Source: Aquitalea aquatilis
Lineage (GTDB): Bacteria > Pseudomonadota > Gammaproteobacteria > Burkholderiales > Chromobacteriaceae
Direction: 5' to 3'
NCBI RefSeq assembly: GCF_005155025.1
Contig: NZ_CP039731.1
Span: forward strand, 1,736,001-1,800,000
Length of the DNA stretch: 64,000 bases
Of this stretch, positions 37,827 to 46,621 are shown in pieces. Every line of letters begins with the position of its first letter. Within the stretch, counting starts at the first letter, position 1. The position numbers and the translations under genes were made by a program. The notes beneath the pieces were generated by a model. It was not told the DNA's origin. It did not search any database and saw nothing but the letters and a program-made list of their open reading frames with translations.

Positions 37827-38118
37827 GCATGCACCATTTTGATGCGGTTTTCCGGGCAATGCCCGGCAGTGACGGCTTGCCCTGGGGAATGAAACTGATT
37901 TGTAATAGCGCGCCCGTCACTGTGACAAATTGTCGCAGCGTTGTCAGCCCCCGTTTGTGCGCTGCGGCATGACGGCGCTGCCGGCCAGATCTGCTGGCCG
38001 TATACCGTTTCACCTTTTCCGTTTGGCGGCGGTCTGCACAGGCGCAGACCATCCAGCAACAGCATGGTCAGCGCGTGATGACTGGTGCTGGCGGGGAGGG
38101 TTGGGCAGATGGGGATGG

Positions 38119-38131
38119 AATGATATTCATT
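38119..38131. promoter_or_regulatory. Fur-box-like palindrome upstream of cyoA
   Basis: AATGA-TAT-TCATT is a perfect 5+3+5 palindrome. It matches the Fur consensus core AATGATAATCATT at 12 of 13 positions. It is about 140 bases before the cyoA start. Confidence 0.4.
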
Positions 38132-38269
38132 ACGGGTAGAGTGGCAAGGTCGTGCGCTCTGCCCGCCGGGTCGGCCCTGTTGCCGGCTGCTGCATCACCG
38201 ACAGTGCCAGGCCGTGCACTGTCACCCGCGCCAAGGCGCGAGCAACGAATCTTTAACCCGTAAAGTCGT

Positions 38270-39208
38270 ATGATGAGAAACTTTAGACCCACCCGCCTGT
38301 TGTGGGGACTCTCGCCCGTGCTGGCTGTACTGCTCTCGGGGTGTCAAGGTGGCATTCTTGACCCCAAAGGACAGGTAGCGGCGGATGAAAAGTCCCTGAT
38401 CATCACGGCCACCCTGCTGATGTTGCTGGTTGTCATCCCGGTCATCGTGATGACTTTCCTGTTTGCCTGGAAGTATCGCGCCAGCAACAAGGATGCCATC
38501 TACACCCCCAAGTGGTCGCACTCCAACAAGATCGAAGCCGTTGTCTGGATCATCCCCATCATCATCGTGGCCTGTCTGGCGGTGGTGACCTGGAATACCA
38601 CCCACAAGCTCGACCCCTACCGCCCGCTGGATTCGGACAAGAAGCCGATCAACGTGCAGGTGGTGGCCATGAACTGGAAGTGGCTGTTCATCTACCCGGA
38701 TCTGAACATCGCCACCGTCAACCAGATCGCCTTCCCCAAGAATGTGCCGGTGAATTTCCGCATTACCTCGGATGCCGCGATGAACTCCTTCTTCATCCCG
38801 CAACTGGGTGGCCAGATTTACGCCATGGCCGGCATGGAAACCAAGCTGCATCTGGTGGCCAACGAGGCGGGCACTTACAAGGGCTTCTCCGCCAACTACA
38901 GCGGTGCCGGTTTCTCCGGCATGAAGTTCAATGCCATTGCCACCGAAACGCCGGAACAGTTTGATGCCTGGGTGCAAAAGGTCCGTGCGTCGGGCAAGGC
39001 GCTGAACGCGGATGCCTACCTCGCGCTGGTCAAGCCGAGCGAGAACAATGCCGCGGCCTTCTACACCACGCCAGAACCGCGTCTGTTTGATGCCGTGCTG
39101 CACAAATACATGGCAGGCCGCCAGTCGCTGGCTGCCACGGACGACGAACTGAAGCTGGCTGCACTGACCAAGCGTCTGTGCGAAACCCCGGCCGTCAAGG
39201 AGCAATAA
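38270..39208 (+). CDS. cyoA: Cytochrome o ubiquinol oxidase subunit II
   Basis: Membrane-anchored subunit II of the bo3-type quinol oxidase, 312 residues. The lipoprotein signal has LLSGC with Cys25, followed by two membrane helices (about 45-65 and 85-108). A periplasmic cupredoxin domain and a COX_ARM C-terminal region follow. The CuA-ligand cysteines of cytochrome c oxidases are absent, as expected for a quinol oxidase. It starts the cyoABCDE operon. The ribosome site is weak; ATG at 38270 or 38273 are both possible. Confidence 0.96.
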   Translation: MMRNFRPTRLLWGLSPVLAVLLSGCQGGILDPKGQVAADEKSLIITATLLMLLVVIPVIVMTFLFAWKYRASNKDAIYTPKWSHSNKIEAVVWIIPIIIVACLAVVTWNTTHKLDPYRPLDSDKKPINVQVVAMNWKWLFIYPDLNIATVNQIAFPKNVPVNFRITSDAAMNSFFIPQLGGQIYAMAGMETKLHLVANEAGTYKGFSANYSGAGFSGMKFNAIATETPEQFDAWVQKVRASGKALNADAYLALVKPSENNAAAFYTTPEPRLFDAVLHKYMAGRQSLAATDDELKLAALTKRLCETPAVKEQ

Positions 39209-39211
39209 TCG

Positions 39212-41254
39212 ATGTTGTTAGGCAAACTGACTCTGGATGCCATTCCACTCCACGAGCCCATCATCGTGGCTGCGCTGTCCGGCGCCGGCCTGATGGGCCT
39301 GCTGGTGATGGCACTCATTACCAAATTCGGCAAGTGGGGCTATCTGTGGCATGAGTGGCTGACTTCGGTTGACCACAAGAAAATCGGCGTGATGTACATC
39401 ATCGTCGCCATGATCATGCTGCTGCGCGGCTTTGCCGATGCGCTGATGATGCGTGCCCAGCTGGCCATGGCCACTGACGGGCATCTGGGGGTATTCCCGC
39501 CAGAGCATTACGATCAGATCTTCACCGCCCACGGTGTGATCATGATCATCTTCATGGCCATGCCTTTCATGACCGGCCTGATGAACATCGTGGTGCCGCT
39601 GCAGATTGGCGCGCGCGACGTGGCCTTCCCCTTCCTGAACTCGCTGAGTTTCTGGCTGCTGGTGTCGGCGGTGATTCTGGTCAACCTGTCGCTGGGTGTG
39701 GGCAACTTTGCCCGTACCGGCTGGGTGGCCTATCCGCCGTTGTCCGAGCTGGGTTTCAGTCCTGATGTGGGGGTGGACTACTACACCTGGGCCTTACAGA
39801 TATCCGGGATAGGGACGACGCTAACGGCGATCAACTTCCTGGTAACCATCATCAAGATGCGCGCACCGGGCATGAAGCTGATGCAGATGCCGATTTTCAC
39901 CTGGACCTGCACCTGGGCCAACGTGCTGATCGTGGCTTCCTTCCCCATCCTGACCGGCGCCCTGGCCATGCTGAGCCTGGACCGCTACCTGGACTTCCAC
40001 TTCTTTACTGCGGAAGCCGGTGGCAACGCCATGATGTACCTGAACCTGTTCTGGGCCTGGGGCCATCCTGAAGTGTACATTCTGGTGCTGCCGGCTTTCG
40101 GTATCTTCTCCGAAGTCATCTCCACCTTCTCCGGCAAGCGCCTGTTCGGCCATACCTCGATGATCATCGCCAGTGGCGTGATTTCGGTACTGGGCTTCAT
40201 GGTGTGGCTGCACCACTTCTTCACCATGGGTTCCGGTGCGGACGTCAACGCCTTCTTCGGTATCGCCACTATGGTGATTTCGGTGCCGACCGGGGTGAAG
40301 CTGTTCAACTGGCTGTTCACCATGTATCAGGGTCGTATCCGCTTTACCCCGCCGGTATTGTGGACCATGGGTTTCATGGTGACCTTCTCCATCGGCGGCA
40401 TGACCGGCGTGCTGATGGCCGTACCGGGTGCCGACTTTGTGCTGCACAACAGCCTGTTCCTGATCGCCCACTTCCACAACACCATCATCGGTGGCGCGGT
40501 ATTCGGCTATCTGGCTGGTTTCTCCTACTGGTTCCCCAAGGCCTTCGGCTTCAAGCTGAATGAAAAGCTGGGCAAGGCGGCTTTCTGGTTCTGGCAGAGC
40601 GGCTTCATGTTCGCCTTCATCCCGCTGTACATCCTGGGCTTCCTGGGCATGACCCGTCGTCTGAACCATACCGATAATCCGGCATGGGACCCGTGGCTGT
40701 ACCTGGCCTGCGTGGGCGCGGTGCTGATTGCCTGCGGTATCGGCTGCCAGCTGCTGCAGATCGTGGTGAGCATCCGCGACCGCAAGAAACTGGCCGACGT
40801 GACCGGCGACCCGTGGAATGGCCATACCCTGGAATGGTCCACTTCCTCGCCGCCGCCGTTCTACAACTTCGCTACCGTGCCGCATGTGCATGATATCGAC
40901 GCCTTCACCGACATGAAGGAAAGGGGCGAGGCCTACAAGGTGCCGCAGAAGTACGCACCGATTCACATGCCGAGCAATACCGCCACCGGCGTGTACATCG
41001 GCGGCTTCACCACCCTGCTGGGTTTTGCCTTGATCTGGCATATCTGGTGGCTGGCGATTGTCGGCCTGGTCGGCATCATCGGTGCCATGCTGGCCCGTGC
41101 CTACGACAACAATCTGGACTACTACGTGCAGCCGGATGAAGTCGAAACAATCGAGCGTGCCCACTTCGAGCAGATGGGCATTGATGTGGACAACTACACC
41201 GAACGCGATGCTGAAAAGCCGCGTCGTGGCAGCCGTCCCACCACTACCGCTTAA
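39212..41254 (+). CDS. cyoB: Cytochrome o ubiquinol oxidase subunit I
   Basis: Catalytic haem-copper subunit of 680 residues with about 15 membrane helices. It reduces oxygen to water with quinol electrons and pumps protons. Visible residues include the Cu-ligand and cross-link motif [15 protein letters not shown], the Cu-ligand pair in WLHHFFTMG, and the haem-ligand region [12 protein letters not shown]. The quinol-site-linked N-terminal helix [11 protein letters not shown] is present. It follows cyoA after 3 bases. Confidence 0.97.
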   Translation: MLLGKLTLDAIPLHEPIIVAALSGAGLMGLLVMALITKFGKWGYLWHEWLTSVDHKKIGVMYIIVAMIMLLRGFADALMMRAQLAMATDGHLGVFPPEHYDQIFTAHGVIMIIFMAMPFMTGLMNIVVPLQIGARDVAFPFLNSLSFWLLVSAVILVNLSLGVGNFARTGWVAYPPLSELGFSPDVGVDYYTWALQISGIGTTLTAINFLVTIIKMRAPGMKLMQMPIFTWTCTWANVLIVASFPILTGALAMLSLDRYLDFHFFTAEAGGNAMMYLNLFWAWGHPEVYILVLPAFGIFSEVISTFSGKRLFGHTSMIIASGVISVLGFMVWLHHFFTMGSGADVNAFFGIATMVISVPTGVKLFNWLFTMYQGRIRFTPPVLWTMGFMVTFSIGGMTGVLMAVPGADFVLHNSLFLIAHFHNTIIGGAVFGYLAGFSYWFPKAFGFKLNEKLGKAAFWFWQSGFMFAFIPLYILGFLGMTRRLNHTDNPAWDPWLYLACVGAVLIACGIGCQLLQIVVSIRDRKKLADVTGDPWNGHTLEWSTSSPPPFYNFATVPHVHDIDAFTDMKERGEAYKVPQKYAPIHMPSNTATGVYIGGFTTLLGFALIWHIWWLAIVGLVGIIGAMLARAYDNNLDYYVQPDEVETIERAHFEQMGIDVDNYTERDAEKPRRGSRPTTTA

Positions 41255-41268
41255 CAGGTTGAGCCAAG

Positions 41269-41880
41269 ATGAGTACTTATGTAGAGCACGCGCACGACGC
41301 GCATGACGACCACGAGCACCACGACAGCGGTTCGCAAACCGTGCTGGGCTTCTGGTTCTATCTGATGACCGACTGCATCCTGTTCGCCACTGCTTTTGCG
41401 GCGTACGCGGTGCTGTACCGCAACGTCGCCACCGGCGTTTCGGGCAAGGAAATCTTCGAGCTGCCTTATGTGATGGGTGAAACCGCAGCCCTGCTGCTGT
41501 CCTCCATCACCTACGGCTTTGCCATGATTGCCGGTTACAAGGGCAACAAGTCGGCCGTGCTGGGCTGGCTGGCTGTCACCTTTGCCTGCGGCGCAGTGTT
41601 CATCGGCATGGAAGTGAACGAGTTTCACCACCTGATCGCCGAAGGCCACGGCCCCAATGTCAGCGCCTTCCTGTCATCCTTCTTTGGCCTGGTGGGCCTG
41701 CACGGCCTGCACGTGACTGCCGGCCTGATTTGGATGACGGTGATGATGATCGAAGTGGCCAAGACCGGCTTGACCGGCCGCGCCATGACCCGCCTGAACT
41801 GCCTCAGCCTGTTCTGGCACTTCCTCGACATCGTGTGGATCTGCGTATTCACCGTCGTCTACCTGAAAGGAGCCATGTAA
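41269..41880 (+). CDS. cyoC: Cytochrome o ubiquinol oxidase subunit III
   Basis: Five-helix membrane subunit of 203 residues in the haem-copper oxidase complex. The His/Asp-rich N-terminus ([13 protein letters not shown]) precedes the first helix. Family features include [14 protein letters not shown] and the final [18 protein letters not shown]. The stop TAA overlaps the cyoD ATG by one base. Confidence 0.95.
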   Translation: MSTYVEHAHDAHDDHEHHDSGSQTVLGFWFYLMTDCILFATAFAAYAVLYRNVATGVSGKEIFELPYVMGETAALLLSSITYGFAMIAGYKGNKSAVLGWLAVTFACGAVFIGMEVNEFHHLIAEGHGPNVSAFLSSFFGLVGLHGLHVTAGLIWMTVMMIEVAKTGLTGRAMTRLNCLSLFWHFLDIVWICVFTVVYLKGAM

Positions 41881-42203
41881 TGAGCCAGGCACATGAACAT
41901 GCCGCCGATCATGGCAGCGTAAAAAGCTACCTCACCGGCTTCGTGCTGGCCATCATCCTCACCGCCATTCCCTTCTGGATGGTGATGAGCGGTGGCCTCA
42001 CCAAGCAGGCCACGATGATCGGCATCTTCGGCTTTGCCGTGGTGCAGATCATCGTGCACCTGAAATACTTCCTGCATCTGAACTTCACTAAGGAAGGCAA
42101 GCTCAACAGCTTCTCCTTCCTGTTCACCGCGATGATCATCGTGATGCTGGTTGGCCTGTCGGTGTGGATCATCTCCACCGCCGACGCGCTGATGCTGCGC
42201 TGA
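41880..42203 (+). CDS. cyoD: Cytochrome o ubiquinol oxidase subunit IV
   Basis: Small membrane subunit of 107 residues with three helices: about 19-37, 45-64 and 79-98. It assists assembly of the copper site and complex stability. The segment [16 protein letters not shown] is typical. The ATG at 41880 shares its A with the cyoC stop, which couples translation. Confidence 0.93.
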   Translation: MSQAHEHAADHGSVKSYLTGFVLAIILTAIPFWMVMSGGLTKQATMIGIFGFAVVQIIVHLKYFLHLNFTKEGKLNSFSFLFTAMIIVMLVGLSVWIISTADALMLR

Positions 42204-42214
42204 GCGAGGCTGCA

Positions 42215-43099
42215 TTGAAGCTCAAGCGTTATTTGCAGGTGACCAAGCCGGGCATCATCTTCGGCAATCTCATCTCTACCGTGGGCGGTTTTCTGCTGGC
42301 CACGCAGGGTCGGCTGGACTGGACCCTGCTGCTGGCCACGGTAGCGGGATTGTCGCTGGTGGTGGCCTCCGGCTGCGCCATCAACAACTGCATCGACCGC
42401 GATATCGACGCGCGCATGGCCCGCACCCAGAAACGGGTGCTGGTGACTGGCGACATGAGCCCCAAGGCGGCGCTGGCACACGGTTTCGTGCTGGGAGTGG
42501 CCGGCTTTGCCACACTGGGGATCTGGACCAATAGCCTTGCCCTGGCTTGCGCGCTGTTCGGTTTCCTCATTTATGTGGGCGTGTACAGCCTGTATATGAA
42601 GCGCAAGTCGGTATACGGCACCCTGGTGGGCAGCCTGTCCGGCGCAGTACCGCCAGTGGCGGGCTACTGTGCCGCCAGTGGCCGCTTTGACAGCGGTGCG
42701 GCCATTTTGCTGCTGATGTTCTGCCTGTGGCAGATGCCGCACTCCTACGCCATCGCCATCTTCCGCTTCAAGGATTACGAAGCCGCGAAGATTCCGGTAC
42801 TGCCGGTAGTGAAGGGCATTTCCGAGGCCAAGCAGCAGATCGTGCTGTACATCCTGGCTTTCGCCGTGGCCACGCTGCTGCTGGTGTTCTACGGCTATGC
42901 CGGCTACGGCTACCTGGCCGTAGCCTGTGCCACCAGCCTGTGGTGGCTGAAGATGGCGCTGTCCGGTTACAAGGAAAGCACCGACGACCGCATCTGGGCG
43001 CGCCAAGTGTTCTTCTTCTCCATCATCACCGTGACCGCACTGTCGGTGATGATGGCGGTGGATGGCCAGGTACCGGCACATATCGGCTGGATGCTGTAA
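42215..43099 (+). CDS. cyoE: Protohaem IX farnesyltransferase (haem O synthase)
   Basis: UbiA-family membrane prenyltransferase of 294 residues. It adds the farnesyl group to haem B to make the haem O used by CyoB. Motifs are the first loop [18 protein letters not shown], an Asp-rich prenyl diphosphate site, and [10 protein letters not shown] at the start. I propose a TTG start at 42215, with GAGG upstream and a close match to the E. coli N-terminus; ATG at 42164 lies inside cyoD. It is the last gene of the operon. Confidence 0.93.
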   Translation: MKLKRYLQVTKPGIIFGNLISTVGGFLLATQGRLDWTLLLATVAGLSLVVASGCAINNCIDRDIDARMARTQKRVLVTGDMSPKAALAHGFVLGVAGFATLGIWTNSLALACALFGFLIYVGVYSLYMKRKSVYGTLVGSLSGAVPPVAGYCAASGRFDSGAAILLLMFCLWQMPHSYAIAIFRFKDYEAAKIPVLPVVKGISEAKQQIVLYILAFAVATLLLVFYGYAGYGYLAVACATSLWWLKMALSGYKESTDDRIWARQVFFFSIITVTALSVMMAVDGQVPAHIGWML

Positions 43100-43119
43100 G
43101 CACTGCCCGCATCAGATCA

Positions 43120-43156
43120 AACCTCCGCCTGCAGCATGGCTGCCGCGGAGGTTTTT
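43120..43156 (+). terminator. Terminator of cyoABCDE
   Basis: AACCTCCGC pairs with GCGGAGGTT over 9 bp, with a GC-rich loop and a following T5 run, 20 bases after the cyoE stop. Confidence 0.85.
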
Positions 43157-43277
43157 CTTTGTCTGGGCTGAGTACAGGGCTTTCTACGGCAGCTATTGAG
43201 TTGTGGGGCATTCATGCAATGCCAAGTGACCGGCTGGGTGTAAGGCTGATCAATACTGGGGGGACGTCGCCCAAACC

Positions 43278-43731
43278 CCGTTTACACAAAAATTCGGACA
43301 GGCTCTACCCGGGCGTAAAGCGAGATGACTTTGTCGTCGAATCCGGTCCAGCGGGTCTGGTGCTTGGGAATGAGTTGCGGCTCAAAGGTACCCTGGCGGT
43401 CGCGTGGTAGCTCGATAGGTAACTCTCCGAACTCGCCCTTGAGGGTCTGCGGCTCTTGCCGTTCCGGGTGTTGCTGGCGGGATTGAGCACTGGCTCGTGT
43501 TTGCTATGACCAAGGTGTGCGGCCATCTCGGCATCTAGGGCTTTCTCGACCAGCAGCTTGGTCATTGAGTAGGCCGTTCTCACCGATGAGGTCTTCGGGC
43601 TTCTGGTAATCGGCCAGCAAGCTGTTCAGTAGTGCGTCAGGTACGTCGTGTTTTTTCGAGCTCATTGTGTCTCCAGACTAGGTGGCAGTTTCCTGCCAAA
43701 TGTCCGTTTACACAAAATTCAGTACACGCCC
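43278..43731 (-). mobile_element. Scar of an IS256-family insertion sequence
   Basis: CCGTTTACACAAAAATTC at 43278-43295 and CCGTTTACACAAAATTC at 43704-43720 flank a transposase fragment. They are in direct, not inverted, orientation, so this is not one intact element. The right-hand copy continues as AGTACACGCCC and the left as GGACAGGCTC. The outer 43100-43277 and 43732-43940 contain nothing recognisable apart from the palindrome AGTATA-CTC-TATACT (43816-43830). Confidence 0.7.
43308..43665 (-). pseudogene. Truncated, frameshifted IS256-family transposase
   Basis: The ATG at 43665 opens MSSKKHDVPDALLNSLLADY. The frame breaks near GENGLLND and resumes one frame over as [20 protein letters not shown]. 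It breaks again after NTRNGKSR and can be followed in the third frame through [14 protein letters not shown] to VISLYAR. Only about the first 115 codons of a roughly 400-codon transposase remain, with two frameshifts and the DDE catalytic part lost. Confidence 0.85.
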
Positions 43732-43940
43732 TTATCAGTACTTTATGAACGTTCATTTTTTGGACAAAGCAGTCGTTCTAGCTTGAGATGTGCGTGGTTG
43801 TGCGTGAAAATCGCGAGTATACTCTATACTGGGGAGACGCCCCCCCCTGATGCTAGCCGACCCTGAGTGTTTTCATAATGGCGCTGTAAGCTTTCACTTG
43901 GATTACTGAGATCAGTCTATAGTATCTGTTCGAATAGTAG

Positions 43941-44519
43941 TTACTTGCTTCGCTCAAATATTTTAATTTTATATTCTTTTAGAAATTTCGAAAAAAATGA
44001 GACTCTTTCTTTCACGAGTTTCTGCCAGCACATACTATCTGGCCTGCACTTTGAGGCACGGCCTAAGTAGGAATTATAAACAAACTTCTTATTTTCATTT
44101 TGCCCAGTTATTGTTAGGCACTGCCCCCCCATGGAAACCTCACCCTTTTCATTGCTTATTTGGCACAAATTAAATGCCGTGTAAATATGATGTTCATCCA
44201 ACTTCACAGTATTCACTTCAGAGTAAAGTGGGGTATTGAAGTAATCAGCTCCACCAATTTGAGCCCAGTCATCTTTTGCACACATTTCAGCAGATGTACA
44301 TATTTGCATGGAATCTGAATCGTAACCATCTCGACTTCTTGCCAAAAATAAATCAATATAAATTTCCCCAGCACTTTCGCTAAAGCTTATATTGCGATAC
44401 AAATTGCCACCGGCTTTACTTACTTGCTGCTTGTTTTTTAATGCAATGGATTCTGCCTGCGATGTAGGGCTGATATAAAAAAGTGCAAGGAAAATTATAA
44501 ATAATAATTTTTTATTCAT
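43941..44519 (-). CDS. Exported protein, candidate immunity protein for the adjacent effector
   Basis: This 192-residue protein has a signal peptide ending near TSQAES. The mature part holds six cysteines, which could form three disulfides in the periplasm. No family is recognised. Its start codon overlaps the stop of the cell-wall hydrolase effector gene (shared A of TAATG), so the two are co-translated. A periplasmic protein encoded right behind a peptidoglycan-degrading type VI effector is the usual arrangement for an immunity protein, which is inference. The region is clearly AT-rich compared with the chromosome around it. Confidence 0.7.
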   Translation of the reverse strand: MNKKLLFIIFLALFYISPTSQAESIALKNKQQVSKAGGNLYRNISFSESAGEIYIDLFLARSRDGYDSDSMQICTSAEMCAKDDWAQIGGADYFNTPLYSEVNTVKLDEHHIYTAFNLCQISNEKGEVSMGGQCLTITGQNENKKFVYNSYLGRASKCRPDSMCWQKLVKERVSFFSKFLKEYKIKIFERSK

Positions 44520-46609
44520 TAAACTAAGTCCATTAGTATTTTTGCAATTCTGACGGTATGGTACTGTCTATTCTCCAGTCCGTTAGTTCCTCCATTAATT
44601 TCCACGCAAACTGTCCTTGCGATGGCACTAAGATCGCCTTGAAATTCGTCAATAATTTTATTAATTGTACTATTTTTCCTTGGCTCACCTCTTCTTGGTC
44701 CTGACTCCCAGTACCATGCCCCTGCATCTATTGTTGCATAGATGTCATTAATTAATAAATCAGGATTATTGATTTCAGGTCTTCTAGCGTTCTTTTTAGA
44801 CCACCACGCAGAGTCAAATGAACTCCTTGTTATTTTGCCTCGATAAATCCAATAGCCAGCATAGTTGGATTTACCTGTAAGCTGTTTAATTCCCCTGCCT
44901 CTGTATTTATATCCATCACCAGGAAGATCATTGCCAAGTTTACCACCATACAGGTCGTTGCATGATTTTTCAGATCGTGATTCACTCATCCATGTAAGTG
45001 TACGGGATTCTTCCGCCCCTTGCGCAAAAAAATTCGTCATTCGCAAGCCAGTTTTATTAATTAGATGTTTTCTGATTGCGATGCAAATCTCTCTCCTATA
45101 CTTTTCTCGAATAGTTTCGCTCAATCCATTTTTAGCAGTCTGAATTTTTCCTTTATCTTTCTTTTGAATGTCATCAGGATATATTCTCTTTAGTTCGTTC
45201 TTATCGATCCAGTTGCACCGCCTAAACTGCTCAACAAATAATCTAGGATGAAAATGCCAATGGGTACTAGGGATCTCCAATTCAGCCTCTTCCCAAAATG
45301 ATAAAGATTCAACATATCCCTTGAATTCGGCATATTTCTTCTCATCCATTGGATCGTCTAATACATCACTTTTACTTTTTAGCCAGGCATATCGCGTATC
45401 AATTGTGGATCTTTCCCACTCAGTCGGAAATTTACAAATTGTTCGTGAAAGCCGTGACTGAACTTTGCTATCGCTCAGTGCGGCTGCTAGTACGCCTTTT
45501 TCCAACTTCTTCCCACTATTTCCTGTGAGCCATTTCTCAAGCGTGGGGGAGTTGCATTGGCTATCCGGTGTAGGATCATCCTCAATCAAGGTCCAGCCAA
45601 GCCAGTGGGGGAAGTCGGCATCGCTGAATTTTTTGATGTCTACAGCATTCAGGTTAACCCAGCCTTGGCCGCCTGGATAATTGACCTTGTGCCAATGTGG
45701 TACTGTACCGGCAGAGAGCGATGTTTCATTTTCAGTGTTGATGACCCGACCAAATCGCAACAATTCGTAAGCAGCGCTCGGTGCAATATGGAAGGCATCC
45801 CCTAATGCAGTTGCTTTGTTGTAAAGACTGTACTCATATTTGTCATCGCTATTTGCTAATGGCGAGCCAATCTCAATGAAGATACCCTCTTGCTGAGTAT
45901 CCTTTTGCCTAGTTGTTAGCAGGCATTTTCCGCGTTCAAAGTGCATCGTCACAAACAATGGGACGTTGGATGTATGCACCGCAGCGCCACTTCCTGAGGG
46001 AGCTTGCGGCGATGCAATAGAAGCAAAAAATGGTGTGCCTGGCGGTAGATAGAAATGTATATCGCCGTAGACAATCTTGTCCCGCCCATCCTTACTGATA
46101 TCCAGCTTGCCCGAGTTTCTACCGACGATTTTTTTCAGATTGGCATCGTCGCAGATGATTTCCAGATGGATAGCATTATTACCGTTGCAGCTACCTACGC
46201 TGCCCAAGCTATCCTTGCGATTGACCGGCTGCTTTTTTTTGACAAAAACCTGCTTGAGATGCATATAAATCGAGTAGTACTCGATCTGCCCATCCGGACC
46301 TTCACCAATTTCTGTGCTGTGCTTGATGACCACACAGCCATTATCGGTTGCTCCCTGATAGGCCAAAGGCTTTTTGTCTGCATCAGGAGATGGGTCGCGC
46401 TTATAAACCACCACTCCATCGGCAATTGCACGCACCGGCTCCCCCTGTGCTCCGGTATCGGTATGTTCGATATGTTGGCCACCGTGCCAAGCCATACGAC
46501 TGGCAATTGGAAAACCTCCGCGAGAGGTAAAGGGTATCAAAGCAGCTAGCCACTGTTCATCACTGGCATTACCCTGAGGTGTTTTGAGAATAGGTGGACT
46601 GATAATCAT
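44519..46609 (-). CDS. Probable type VI secretion effector: M23-like domain plus GH19-like lysozyme/chitinase domain
   Basis: 696 residues with no signal peptide. The N-terminal part (about 35-165) resembles M23 peptidases: WHGGQHIEH with H42/H46/H49, GEPVRAIADGVVVYKRD, YYSIYMHLK (H117) and NAIHLEI (H148). Where classical M23 enzymes have HxH, the first position here is Ala147-1 rather than His, so the zinc site is non-canonical. The C-terminal part (about 520-696) resembles family 19 glycoside hydrolases: FFAQGAEES with the likely catalytic Glu, and GYKYRGRGIKQLTGKSNY. The middle is unassigned. It starts 12 bases after vgrG. GC content falls toward the 3' end, suggesting acquired cargo. Confidence 0.82.
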   Translation of the reverse strand: MIISPPILKTPQGNASDEQWLAALIPFTSRGGFPIASRMAWHGGQHIEHTDTGAQGEPVRAIADGVVVYKRDPSPDADKKPLAYQGATDNGCVVIKHSTEIGEGPDGQIEYYSIYMHLKQVFVKKKQPVNRKDSLGSVGSCNGNNAIHLEIICDDANLKKIVGRNSGKLDISKDGRDKIVYGDIHFYLPPGTPFFASIASPQAPSGSGAAVHTSNVPLFVTMHFERGKCLLTTRQKDTQQEGIFIEIGSPLANSDDKYEYSLYNKATALGDAFHIAPSAAYELLRFGRVINTENETSLSAGTVPHWHKVNYPGGQGWVNLNAVDIKKFSDADFPHWLGWTLIEDDPTPDSQCNSPTLEKWLTGNSGKKLEKGVLAAALSDSKVQSRLSRTICKFPTEWERSTIDTRYAWLKSKSDVLDDPMDEKKYAEFKGYVESLSFWEEAELEIPSTHWHFHPRLFVEQFRRCNWIDKNELKRIYPDDIQKKDKGKIQTAKNGLSETIREKYRREICIAIRKHLINKTGLRMTNFFAQGAEESRTLTWMSESRSEKSCNDLYGGKLGNDLPGDGYKYRGRGIKQLTGKSNYAGYWIYRGKITRSSFDSAWWSKKNARRPEINNPDLLINDIYATIDAGAWYWESGPRRGEPRKNSTINKIIDEFQGDLSAIARTVCVEINGGTNGLENRQYHTVRIAKILMDLV

Positions 46610-46621
46610 GTTGTTACCCGC

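Larger units (their letters stand above)
37537..38269. other. Long regulatory-looking gap before the cyo operon
   Basis: 733 bases without a credible gene. It contains the chemoreceptor terminator, then several palindromes: TGTGCG-GTAT-CGCACA (37740-37755), an FNR/ANR-type site, CCGGGC-AAT-GCCCGG (37852-37866), CAGTGACGG (37867-37875) paired with CCGTCACTG (37914-37922), GTCAC-T-GTGAC (37916-37926), GACAA-A-TTGTC (37924-37934), and a Fur-like site near 38119. Confidence 0.6.

Noticed and set aside
37930..38139. 69-codon frame in the gap upstream of cyoA
   Set aside because: No ribosome site, crosses the Fur-like palindrome, and encodes no recognisable sequence.
39821..41164. 447-codon minus-strand frame opposite cyoB
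   Set aside because: Shadow of a conserved oxidase gene, His-rich because of reversed membrane-helix codons.
41927..43081. 384-codon minus-strand frame opposite cyoD-cyoE
   Set aside because: Shadow; crosses two clear genes on the plus strand.
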